Shown piece after piece: positions 43,998 to 51,641 of a stretch of 64,000 bases of DNA. The notes beneath the pieces are model-generated. The model was given only the letters and a program-made list of their open reading frames with translations. It was not told the origin of the DNA and searched no databases. Every line of letters starts with the position of its first letter. Positions within the stretch are counted from its first letter, which is position 1. This stretch comes from Methylotenera_A sp044228245. GTDB lineage: Bacteria; Pseudomonadota; Gammaproteobacteria; Burkholderiales; Methylophilaceae. The stretch is taken from the NCBI GenBank assembly GCA_044228245.1, contig JBGAVG010000002.1, positions 1 to 64,000 of the forward strand, read 5' to 3'. The position numbers were made by a program, and so were the translations under genes.

Positions 43998-45172
43998 GAG
44001 GTGACGGCCTCCGCATCATGGACGCTGGAGGCGGGAATCAGGCTGTGTGGATCCATGGCTTCCGGCACTGGCAAGGCTTTAGGGGCTTCTGGACGGAAGC
44101 CGCCTTCTTTGTTGAAGATGCGCATCTGGAATACATAAGCCAGCACTTCGGCCACTGCAGAATAGAGCGCCTCAGGGATTTCATTACCCAGTTCGGTATG
44201 TGCGAATAAAGCACGTGCCAGCTTGGGCGCTTCCATGGTGAGCACGTTGTGTTCGGCGGCGATTTCACGAATTTTCAAGGCAATGGCATCGGCACCCTTG
44301 GCTACAACCACCGGTGCGCGCATATCTGCATCCTGATATTTGATGGCCACTGCATAGTGGGTAGGGTTGGTGATAACGACATCCGCAGTCGGGATCTCGG
44401 ACATCATTCTGCGCTTGGCCATTTCGCGTTGCTGCTGGCGGATTCTGGCTTTGATTTCAGGGTTGCCCTCGGATTCTTTGGACTCCTGGCGCACCTCTTC
44501 TTTGGTCATTTTCAGTTTATTGGCGTAGTGATAAAGCTGGTAGGGCACATCAATGGCCGCGATAAACACCAGTGCGCTCACAATCGACAGGAAGCCTGTC
44601 AGCATTAAATCGTTTACTTGCGCAATGCCAGTTTTCAAAGGCAGCAATGAAAGTGACAGCATCGGTTCCATATCATGCGAAACGACAACATAAGCTACAG
44701 TTGCCACTAAAATAGTCTTGGCAATGGACTTGATCAGTTCGACAGCAGAATTCTTGGAGAACATATTGCCCAGCCCCTTCATTGGGTTGAGGCGGTTGAA
44801 TTGCGGCACGAGCGCTTTGCCGCTGAATATCCAGCCGCCAATCAGGGCCGGAGAGGCAATGGCAACAACCAGCAAGATGAGTGCAAATGGCGCAAATGCC
44901 AGAAGCAGCGTATAGACATTGTCTGACATTCTCATCAGCAGCACTGATGCGTCAAAAGCCATGGTGCGGTCAAAATGCAAACCGGAGCTCATGGCTGCCT
45001 TTAATGCCTGATGCAGATGGTTGCCCATCATTAAAAAACTTAACCCGGCAGCAAACAGCACGGTCACAGTCGCCAGCTCGCGAGAGCGGGGTACGTCGCC
45101 TTCTTCCCGCGCTTTCTCTAAGCGCTTGGGGGAGGCCTGTTCCGTCTTTTCTAAATCGCTGTCTTCTGCCAT
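43994..45172 (-). CDS. flhB: Flagellar export switch protein FlhB
   Basis: FlhB is the substrate-specificity switch. It has four membrane helices after a charged start (EKTEQASPKRLEKAREEGDV), and the autocleavage motif NPTH with Asn at residue 269 (VVITNPTHYAVAIKYQ). The cytoplasmic tail has an extra proline-rich end. Length 392 residues. It heads flhB-flhA-flhF-flhG-fliA-motA-motB. A separate FlhB-tail protein is encoded at 4571-4903. Confidence 0.97.
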   Translation of the reverse strand: MAEDSDLEKTEQASPKRLEKAREEGDVPRSRELATVTVLFAAGLSFLMMGNHLHQALKAAMSSGLHFDRTMAFDASVLLMRMSDNVYTLLLAFAPFALILLVVAIASPALIGGWIFSGKALVPQFNRLNPMKGLGNMFSKNSAVELIKSIAKTILVATVAYVVVSHDMEPMLSLSLLPLKTGIAQVNDLMLTGFLSIVSALVFIAAIDVPYQLYHYANKLKMTKEEVRQESKESEGNPEIKARIRQQQREMAKRRMMSEIPTADVVITNPTHYAVAIKYQDADMRAPVVVAKGADAIALKIREIAAEHNVLTMEAPKLARALFAHTELGNEIPEALYSAVAEVLAYVFQMRIFNKEGGFRPEAPKALPVPEAMDPHSLIPASSVHDAEAVTS

Positions 45173-45435
45173 GACGATTTCCTAAGTTATCTGCTCCATG
45201 AAATGTTAATTAAGAAAGTACACCCGGTTTTTGCTGCGTACTTTTGCTCATGGAATTCATTATTAAGTAAATTAATGCGTTTGTATCTTGAGAATAAAAG
45301 GGTGAAAACTGGCCTTTCCTGAAGCCGGTAGGTGGGGGATTGTTTGGCAGAAAGAAGAAGTTGCTATTTTTTGTAATATTTAATTTATAAAAAACAATGA
45401 GATATAAAATATTTTAGTTTTTTCAAAAAATATCC

Positions 45436-45462
45436 TAAAGTTTTTTCAAGTGCTGCCGATAT
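45436..45462 (+). promoter_or_regulatory. Sigma-28 (FliA) promoter upstream of flhDC
   Basis: TAAAGTTT (45436-45443), 11 bases, then GCCGATAT (45455-45462) matches the consensus TAAAGTTT-N11-GCCGATAA at all but the last base. It points toward flhD, whose start is 375 bases further on, with no protein gene between. It could drive a structured RNA, or a FliA-dependent long leader of flhDC. Confidence 0.8.
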
Positions 45463-45477
45463 ATATTTATGAAGTGA

Positions 45478-45533
45478 TGCCGTTACTGTTTTTTGTGAAA
45501 TGCAGTTTCAAGGATAGAAGATGCATAACGGCA
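45478..45533 (+). ncRNA. Candidate FliA-dependent structured RNA: nested inverted repeat after the sigma-28 start
   Basis: TGCCGTTA (45478-45485) pairs perfectly with TAACGGCA (45526-45533), and inside it TGAAA (45496-45500) pairs with TTTCA (45506-45510). The element begins about ten bases after the predicted FliA start, so it would form at the very 5' end of the transcript. AAAAAA follows the outer stem rather than a T-run, so it is not a classic terminator. The RNA's 3' end is unknown; it may extend to the 45673-45709 hairpin. Confidence 0.4.
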
Positions 45534-45609
45534 AAAAACCAAGAAAACTTTAATCTTTTTCAGGATATTTTTTTGATGACATTGATGAATTAGCTGCCTT
45601 TAGCCACGC

Positions 45610-45640
45610 TTAAGTTAAACCAGATGGCATTTTGTATAAT
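45610..45640 (+). promoter_or_regulatory. Possible vegetative promoter of flhDC
   Basis: TATAAT at 45635-45640 is a perfect -10 element. The nearest -35-like sequences, TTAAGT (45610-45615, 19-base spacer) and TTAAAC (45615-45620, 14-base spacer), are poor, so activation by another regulator would be needed. A start near 45647 would give a 190-base leader containing the 17-bp hairpin. Confidence 0.35.
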
Positions 45641-45672
45641 TTAAGTGTTTGAAATATATTGATATTTATAAC

Positions 45673-45727
45673 CCCTTGTAGGTGTTTGTAAGACAAACAC
45701 CTACAAGGGCGTGTCCGCTTGTCTTAC
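45673..45727 (+). promoter_or_regulatory. Perfect 17-bp hairpin with an overlapping alternative pairing in the flhDC leader
   Basis: The arm at 45673-45689 (CCCTTGTAGGTGTTTGT) is exactly complementary to 45693-45709 across a three-base loop. A second pairing is possible: GTAAGACAA at 45688-45696 with TTGTCTTAC at 45719-45727, which cannot coexist with the top of the first stem. No T-run follows either. It may be an mRNA switch or stabiliser in the leader, or a double-stranded operator. It lies 129 bases before the flhD start. Confidence 0.6.
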
Positions 45728-45837
45728 CTAAAAAACCGACAAACCCCGATATTTTGTTTCGATTAAAAGGTTCAAAGTACGCCTAACACGAATTGCGAAC
45801 TTTTTAACAACCAGTGAAAAACGAATGGGGAAATAAA

Positions 45838-46173
45838 ATGAATGAGTCAGAAATCATGTCAGAAATCAAAGATGCCAATTTGAATTATTTATTGCTGGCG
45901 CAACAAATGATTCGCGCAGACAAGGCGACTGCGATCTTCCGCCTAGGCATCAGCAAAGATATTGCCGATTTACTGGAAGGCTTAAGCACTTTGCAGCTGC
46001 TCAAACTCTGCAGCACCAACATGATGTTAGCGCGTTTTCGGTTTGAAGACAGCACCATCCTGGGCATGCTGACCAACTATACAAAAGACCGCTCACAAGC
46101 CCATTTACATACCGCCGTGTTAATGGCGGGCCAGAATGCTGAGTCACAAAATACTGGTGCAATGGTGTCATAA
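45838..46173 (+). CDS. flhD: Flagellar master regulator subunit FlhD
   Basis: FlhD with FlhC forms the FlhD4C2 activator of the class 2 flagellar promoters. The 111 residues follow the family closely: EIKDANLNYLLLAQQMIRAD, KATAIFRLGISKDIADLLEG and LSTLQLLKLCSTNMMLARFR. The ATG at 45838 follows GGGGAA; an upstream in-frame GTG at 45814 covers that site and is unlikely. flhC starts 55 bases later. Confidence 0.96.
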   Translation: MNESEIMSEIKDANLNYLLLAQQMIRADKATAIFRLGISKDIADLLEGLSTLQLLKLCSTNMMLARFRFEDSTILGMLTNYTKDRSQAHLHTAVLMAGQNAESQNTGAMVS

Positions 46174-46228
46174 CCGCATCGGGTTGATTGAACCAAGACA
46201 GATATTGATCCTAGAAAAGGAAAGAATC

Positions 46229-46789
46229 ATGCAAAAGAAAAGTGTAGTGAATGAATCAGAGCAAATCCAGCTGGCTATCCAGATGATTAAACTTGGCGCC
46301 AGGTTGCAATTACTTGAATCGCAAACGACCTTATCGCGTGAACGCTTGATTAAGCTATACAAAGAACTGAAGGGTGTTTCGCCACCCAAGGGTATGCTGC
46401 CTTTCTCTACGGACTGGTTCCTGACCTGGCAGCCTAATATCCATTCATCCATTTTTTACAATATTTACAAATTCATGGTGGATTATGCCGATGTAAAAGG
46501 CATAGACGCCATCATCAAAGCCTATAGCCTGTATCAACAGCAGGTAACAGAACAAGATTCAGAGGTAGAGCCGGTGCTGTCGTTGACACGCGCCTGGACA
46601 CTGGTGCGTTTTGTAGAAAGCAAAATGCTGAAAATGAAAAGCTGTACTTGCTGCGGGGGTGAATTTATCGTTAACACTTACGATCTGAACCAGAATTACG
46701 TCTGCAACCTGTGTCATGTGCCTTCTCGCGCCGGCAAAACCAAAAAGGCCAAAGAACTCACTTATAAACTGGTTTCGATGACTGCATAA
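46229..46789 (+). CDS. flhC: Flagellar master regulator subunit FlhC
   Basis: FlhC is the DNA-binding partner of FlhD. It shows the family body (QIQLAIQMIKLGARLQLLES; KGMLPFSTDWFLTWQPNIHS) and the C-terminal zinc site made of cysteines in CTCCGGEF and YVCNLCHVP. Length 186 residues. The ATG at 46229 has a good AAAAGGAAAG site; an in-frame start at 46136 would overlap flhD and lacks one. FliT from this window may inhibit it, by analogy with enteric bacteria. Confidence 0.96.
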   Translation: MQKKSVVNESEQIQLAIQMIKLGARLQLLESQTTLSRERLIKLYKELKGVSPPKGMLPFSTDWFLTWQPNIHSSIFYNIYKFMVDYADVKGIDAIIKAYSLYQQQVTEQDSEVEPVLSLTRAWTLVRFVESKMLKMKSCTCCGGEFIVNTYDLNQNYVCNLCHVPSRAGKTKKAKELTYKLVSMTA

Positions 46790-46806
46790 ACTAGCATGGC
46801 CAAAAT

Positions 46807-46838
46807 GCTGAATAAACACCTCGCTGAATAAACACCTC
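46807..46838 (+). repeat. Tandem 16-bp direct repeat directly before the methyltransferase start
   Basis: GCTGAATAAACACCTC occurs twice back to back (46807-46822 and 46823-46838) and ends exactly at the ATG at 46839. It occupies the place where a ribosome site should be, and none is visible. Confidence 0.9.
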
Positions 46839-47687
46839 ATGGATAAACGACATTTTAATCAATATGTTAATCCAGAAGCGCTTAGTGCGTCGGCGCAGTT
46901 GCCAGAATCCAAGCCACATCTAAAGCCTGCGACACTGGCTGTGCTGGTGCAAGGTGCTGCGCTGATTACCGTGCTGGCGTTGTCATGGACTGTTCAACTA
47001 GTAGCGGCAGCTTATCTTGATATAAATTTGACGTTTTCAATGTTGGCTTTGGTGCTAATGCAAGCTTCACTGGCCGCAATATTTTCCTCTTTGACGGGCA
47101 TGGCGAGCTGGTGGCGCTGGATACATTTAGGCTTCCCCGTTGCCATTTGGGGCATGTCCTGCTGGCATATCCCCAGTGAGTTTTATCTAACAGGATTTAT
47201 TGTCAGTTTTAGTTTGTTCTGGACCACATTCCGCAGCCAGGTGCCATTCTTTCCTTCCCGCCCTGTGGTGTGGCGGCAAGTGGCGAAACTGATGCCAAAG
47301 GACAAATCCGTGCGTTTAATCGACATCGGCAGCGGTTTGGGCGATATGCCAATGTACATTGCCAAAGCCAGGCCAGACAGCCACATCGAAGGCATTGAAA
47401 TCGCGCCCTTGCCATGGCTGGTAAGCGTTCTGCGTGCAAAAATACAGCGCTCCAAAGCAGTTCTAAAGCTGGGGGATTATCGTGCACTGGATTTTGCGAA
47501 CTACGATGTCATTTTTGCCTATCTGTCGCCTGCGGCCATGTTGGCATTGTGGCAAAAGGCACAACAGGAAATGAAACCGGGTAGTTTGCTTATCAGTCTG
47601 GAGTTTGAAATCCCGGGCATTTCTCCCGATATACGTATTGCAGGCATTGGGCATTCACCGGCGCTCTATGTCTGGCGACTGCCATAG
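46839..47687 (+). CDS. Membrane-anchored class I SAM-dependent methyltransferase
   Basis: The N-terminal 130 residues hold three to four hydrophobic helices (TLAVLVQGAALITVLALSW; FSMLALVLMQASLAAIFSSL; YLTGFIVSFSLFW). The C-terminal half (about 150-280) is a Rossmann methyltransferase with motif I LIDIGSGLGDMP and a following acidic GIEIAPLPW strand. Homologues are usually annotated only as class I methyltransferases. The substrate is unknown; its place after flhC might suggest a motility or envelope role but is weak evidence. Codon start at 46839 lacks a ribosome site. Confidence 0.78.
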   Translation: MDKRHFNQYVNPEALSASAQLPESKPHLKPATLAVLVQGAALITVLALSWTVQLVAAAYLDINLTFSMLALVLMQASLAAIFSSLTGMASWWRWIHLGFPVAIWGMSCWHIPSEFYLTGFIVSFSLFWTTFRSQVPFFPSRPVVWRQVAKLMPKDKSVRLIDIGSGLGDMPMYIAKARPDSHIEGIEIAPLPWLVSVLRAKIQRSKAVLKLGDYRALDFANYDVIFAYLSPAAMLALWQKAQQEMKPGSLLISLEFEIPGISPDIRIAGIGHSPALYVWRLP

Positions 47688-47909
47688 TCAGATCATCCGC
47701 AAGGCACATCTCAGCTAGCTCCGAAGAAATATTCTTCATTGAATCATCCTCCCGATTAAAGAATATAACAATTTATCCGTAATACAACATTAGAGTCTCC
47801 GGATGTTGTTACCGGCGAAATAGCAATTAAAAAGCAGCGATGTTCATTGAATTGCATTGCGCGGTAATTGAGATAATCAACAATAACTCCCATAAGTGCA
47901 TTAGCTCAA

Positions 47910-49745
47910 ATGAAAAATGATCGATTAGGATTACTGATGATTGCGGCTTCGCTGGTCGTCATCGCGATTGTAAGTGGTCTGCTATACAAACATCAGGTTA
48001 AATTGCATGAGGACAAAACGCGCGTGCATGGCGTGGCGCTCTCGCGTGCATTATCTGGTATGGAATACTCCCAATTAGTTTCCAGCACGGACAACGCCGG
48101 CCTGCTACACAGCCTCATCGATGTTCAGAACAATGAGGATTTTGCCTACGCTGCGGTTGTAGATCTGGCAGGTGAAAAGCTATACGAAAGCACCTCGGCC
48201 GGCAGCATCGTGCCTGCCGCCGCCATGCCGACAGAGCCTTTTGCCTGGTTTGGCGAGCACAATCTGACTTCGCCCGGAGATGGCCGCCAGATCAGGGAGT
48301 TTTTCGCACCCGTCATGAATATGGATCAACTCGCTGGGTTTGTGAGGATAGGGTATTACAATCAGCCAGCAAGCCAGCTGAATGGCCAGATTTCCAGTTT
48401 TGGACTGATGGCGCTGCCGATATTTCTGCTCACAACACTTTCCTACTTCCTGATTCGCCGTGAAATAAAACCTCTTGGCCGGTTGAGCGAAAAAATGGAA
48501 CAAGCGTCGCTTATTTATGGGGTTCCAGCATCTACATCTGGGCATTCTCATGATTTGGGCGATTTTATCCAGCGTTTTGATCAGTTTATCCAGCTTGTTC
48601 AGTCCAGAGTCCATCAAATGAACCTGGAATCTGTTGCTACCCAAACCGCCAGCCATTTGCTCTCCTATAAGCAGGAGAAAGCAGAGTCCGCGCTCAATTC
48701 CATTCCCGATGCCGTGCTGGTGATAGACAATGCATGCATCCCCACCTTTGCAAACCAGAAAATCGAACCGGTTCTTGGCGTAAACCGCGAGGCCATCATT
48801 GGCAGGCAGCCTCAGGACTGGTGCGATAACAAGGAAGTGCTGGCCTTTCTCATGCGGTTCAGAAGCCCTTCGTTGACGATGCGTTCAACCAGCATCGAGT
48901 ACGCTCCAGAGGATAATCCTGATCGCCGGATCAGCGTTTCGGCATTTCCTCTTTTTTCACCGCGCGACCAAAATACTTTATTCGGCATGCTGATTGTTTT
49001 TCGCGATATCAGTAAAGAACATCTGGCCAAACAGGCGGGTGCAGAGTTCGTGTCGCATGTTTCGCATGAGCTTAAAACCCCTTTAAACACGCTCTCGGCC
49101 TATAGTGAACTCCTGCTTGATTACGCTAGCCTGGCCGATACCGAAAGAGTTGATGCGGTGAACGTGATTCATAGCGAAGTCGAGCGCATGGCTGCGCTCA
49201 TCAACAATCTGCTGAATATTTCAAAAATGGAAACAGGCACGCTGCAGCTGGCACGCAAGCGTGTGAAGATACACGACCTGTTGCAGGACGCCTTCAATAG
49301 CATGAACAGCAACGCATTAGGCAAGGGCGTTGCGCTGGAGCTTAAGATTCCTCCTGATCTTGGCTCGGCCCGGCTGGACAAAGATATGTTCCGCATCGCC
49401 ATCGACAATCTGCTGAGTAATGCCATCAAGTACAGCAACGCGGGCGGCAAGGTCACGCTTAACGCACAAGTGCTCGATGATGATCAGATCCAGATCAGCG
49501 TGCGTGACCAAGGCATCGGCATAGCGCCGGAAGACAGCCAAAAAATATTCATGAAATATTACCGGGCCAGCAATAGCGATACCGCTTTACGCAGCGGCCA
49601 TGGGCTAGGATTGTATTTGGCCAAGCAGATCATTGAGCTGCATCACGGTGCCATCAGCGTCAATAGCGAGTTGGGCAAAGGCACGGAGTTCATCATTACA
49701 TTCAAGGCGCAGGCCGTTCAGCTAGAGGAGTTACAAGCCGCATGA
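47910..49745 (+). CDS. Sensor histidine kinase (two membrane helices, PAS, HisKA, HATPase)
   Basis: The 611-residue protein has membrane helices at about residues 6-26 and 163-183 around a periplasmic sensor of about 140 residues, then a PAS domain (about 253-370), the phosphoacceptor helix with His386 in SHVSHELKTPLN, and an ATP-binding domain with the N box (NLLSNAIKYS), DQGIGI and GHGLGLYLAKQII. The signal is unknown. Its stop overlaps the response regulator start (ATGA), so the pair is cognate. It heads the long run of genes leading into the pilus/secretion machine. Confidence 0.93.
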   Translation: MKNDRLGLLMIAASLVVIAIVSGLLYKHQVKLHEDKTRVHGVALSRALSGMEYSQLVSSTDNAGLLHSLIDVQNNEDFAYAAVVDLAGEKLYESTSAGSIVPAAAMPTEPFAWFGEHNLTSPGDGRQIREFFAPVMNMDQLAGFVRIGYYNQPASQLNGQISSFGLMALPIFLLTTLSYFLIRREIKPLGRLSEKMEQASLIYGVPASTSGHSHDLGDFIQRFDQFIQLVQSRVHQMNLESVATQTASHLLSYKQEKAESALNSIPDAVLVIDNACIPTFANQKIEPVLGVNREAIIGRQPQDWCDNKEVLAFLMRFRSPSLTMRSTSIEYAPEDNPDRRISVSAFPLFSPRDQNTLFGMLIVFRDISKEHLAKQAGAEFVSHVSHELKTPLNTLSAYSELLLDYASLADTERVDAVNVIHSEVERMAALINNLLNISKMETGTLQLARKRVKIHDLLQDAFNSMNSNALGKGVALELKIPPDLGSARLDKDMFRIAIDNLLSNAIKYSNAGGKVTLNAQVLDDDQIQISVRDQGIGIAPEDSQKIFMKYYRASNSDTALRSGHGLGLYLAKQIIELHHGAISVNSELGKGTEFIITFKAQAVQLEELQAA

Positions 49746-50137
49746 AACATATTTTAATCGTTGATGACGAGCCGCACATGACGCGCGTGCTCAAACTATA
49801 TCTCGAACGGGCGGGCTATGCTGTGGAGACTTGTCCCAATGGTCAGGCGGCACTGGCTGCTATCATGAAGCATCCGCCCGATGTGATGGTGACCGACATA
49901 CAGATGCCGCTGATGACCGGTAAACAGCTTTGCCTGGCGCTTGAAGAGCAGTATCCGCAACGCACGTTCCCGATTTTTGTGATGACCTCCATGACGGACC
50001 GTGAACACCGTGAATGGACACAGAAGATCAATCATCTTGAGTTTCTGGAAAAACCGCTCAGCATGCGCGCACTGACGCGTGCGCTCGATAAATATTTTGG
50101 CGCTGAACATATTGAAGGCGGGGTGGCTCATGTCTGA
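49742..50137 (+). CDS. Receiver-only response regulator (CheY-like)
   Basis: This 131-residue protein is a single receiver domain without output domain. The acidic pocket Asp8-Asp9 (ILIVDDEP), the phosphoacceptor Asp52 (MVTDIQMP) and the conserved Lys (FLEKPLSM) are all present. It overlaps the kinase upstream and the HD-GYP gene downstream, so its likely action is by protein contact with that phosphodiesterase or with the STAS/ATPase fusion, rather than on DNA. Confidence 0.92.
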   Translation: MKHILIVDDEPHMTRVLKLYLERAGYAVETCPNGQAALAAIMKHPPDVMVTDIQMPLMTGKQLCLALEEQYPQRTFPIFVMTSMTDREHREWTQKINHLEFLEKPLSMRALTRALDKYFGAEHIEGGVAHV

Positions 50138-51641
50138 TCAGATATTCGGGCAGATCGACTTTCCAAGATACCAGCGCTGGCTTAATCGCGCAGTTGGTTC
50201 AGAAATTATCCTGGTGGTATTTGATAAAGCTGGCAACCCGCTGTGGGGCGGTGATCATCCGCAGGCGCAAGCGCTTGGAACCGCTATCGCCTCGTCTGGC
50301 AACGTCGAGGCAGGCCTGCATCGCCATGATTTAAACAGCAGCAAAACCGCGCTTTATCAATCGCTGGGTGTTACCAGTGAGGGCTTGCTCGGCTGGGTAT
50401 CGGTGATTGTCGATTATTTCAAAAAGAACGACACGCCCATGAAAATCGATCAGCTGGCGGAATCGATAGAAGATCTGGCTGCAGGCATTTTTGACGAATA
50501 CAAGCATAAGGCGGATCTCGAACTAATGACCGAGGAGCTTGGCGCGCGTTATGAGGAACTGCATCTGGTGTATGCAGTGGACCAGCATGTTCAAAGCCAT
50601 TCCGGCGAGAATAGCCAGGTGTTCCAAAGTCTGCTGCAATCAGCATCCGAACATCTGAATGTGGATGTGGTTGCTTTTGTGCGACCGTCAAATGAAATAT
50701 GTCAGTACACTACCTCGCTCAGCAAAGAGATTCATAACCTCGATTTGGTGCTGATTGAAATGCGTGGCGACCTGTATCGTTTTATTCAGGCTTCTGGTGA
50801 CACGGTGATTCTCAATGCTGTGGATGACCCGCGCCGCGCCTACATATTTACCGACATGCCCTATAAAGTGTTGGCTTGTCCGGTAATCACTGAAGGCAAG
50901 GTTGATTCTCTGGTGGTGCTGCTCAATCATCAGCATAAGCCTGATTTTACCAACAGCGACCGTAAACTGGCAGAAGTGCTGGCTAATCAGCTCTCCAGTC
51001 TCAGCAACACCTACCTGCTGCTTGAAAGCATGAAAGAGTTCAATCAGCAGATGGCCAAGGTGTTAATTGAGGCAGTCGAAGCTAAGGACCCTTACACGCG
51101 TGGCCACAGCGAACGGGTGCATCATTTGTCAATGGAAATCGGCAAGGCCATGGGGTTGCCAGCTGATGAACTGGACGATTTGTATTGGGGCTCACTGCTG
51201 CATGATGTCGGGAAAATAGGCATTCCAGATGCCGTGCTGTGCAAACCCAGCCGGCTGACCAAGGATGAATATACCTTTATCACGGTGCATCCGGAACGCA
51301 GCTACGAGATTCTGCGTCATATCAAGCACTTGGATAAAGCCATACTCGGCGCGCGCCATCATCAGGAAATGTATGACGGTAAAGGTTACCCGCACGGTCT
51401 CAAGGGTGAACGTATCCCATTGCATGGCCGCATCATTGCGGTTGCAGATACCTACGATTCCATTACAAGCTCCCGTGCCTATCGGGCAGGGCGCAGCCAC
51501 GAGGTGGCCATGAAGGAAATCGAGCGGGTGGCGGGTACACAGCTTGATCCTGCGATTGTGGAAGTGTTCAAGAAAATAGTGGCAGTTGAACCGGAATGGC
51601 TGCAGCGTTTTCATATCAGACGGGAAAAGGCCGCCGCATAA
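50130..51641 (+). CDS. GAF-HD-GYP cyclic-di-GMP phosphodiesterase
   Basis: HD-GYP proteins hydrolyse c-di-GMP to GMP. With the ATG at 50130 (eight-base overlap with the response regulator) the protein has 503 residues: an N-terminal roadblock-like or unassigned region (1-160), a GAF-like domain (about 175-315) and the HD-GYP domain from about 320. The HD pair is His358-Asp359 (LLHDVGKIGIP), followed by the HH pair (ARHHQEMYDG) and GYP at 419-421 (GKGYPHGLKG). All metal ligands visible in the family are kept, so it should be active. Its TAA overlaps the ATG of the ATPase gene. Confidence 0.93.
   Translation: MSDQIFGQIDFPRYQRWLNRAVGSEIILVVFDKAGNPLWGGDHPQAQALGTAIASSGNVEAGLHRHDLNSSKTALYQSLGVTSEGLLGWVSVIVDYFKKNDTPMKIDQLAESIEDLAAGIFDEYKHKADLELMTEELGARYEELHLVYAVDQHVQSHSGENSQVFQSLLQSASEHLNVDVVAFVRPSNEICQYTTSLSKEIHNLDLVLIEMRGDLYRFIQASGDTVILNAVDDPRRAYIFTDMPYKVLACPVITEGKVDSLVVLLNHQHKPDFTNSDRKLAEVLANQLSSLSNTYLLLESMKEFNQQMAKVLIEAVEAKDPYTRGHSERVHHLSMEIGKAMGLPADELDDLYWGSLLHDVGKIGIPDAVLCKPSRLTKDEYTFITVHPERSYEILRHIKHLDKAILGARHHQEMYDGKGYPHGLKGERIPLHGRIIAVADTYDSITSSRAYRAGRSHEVAMKEIERVAGTQLDPAIVEVFKKIVAVEPEWLQRFHIRREKAAA

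Larger units (their letters stand above)
45173..45837. other. flhB-flhD divergent intergenic region
   Basis: This 665-base gap is the longest non-coding stretch in the window and is AT-rich. It holds the divergent control regions of the flhB run and flhDC, a strong sigma-28 promoter reading toward flhD, and two inverted repeats, all listed separately. No open frame with protein-like features was found on either strand. No minus-strand promoter for flhB can be assigned by eye. Confidence 0.7.

Noticed and set aside
47723..47809. Palindromes GAAGAA/TTCTTC (47723-47737) and ACAACAT/ATGTTGT (47784-47809) before the histidine kinase
   Set aside because: Short, AT-rich stems of the size expected by chance; no T-run or known operator match.
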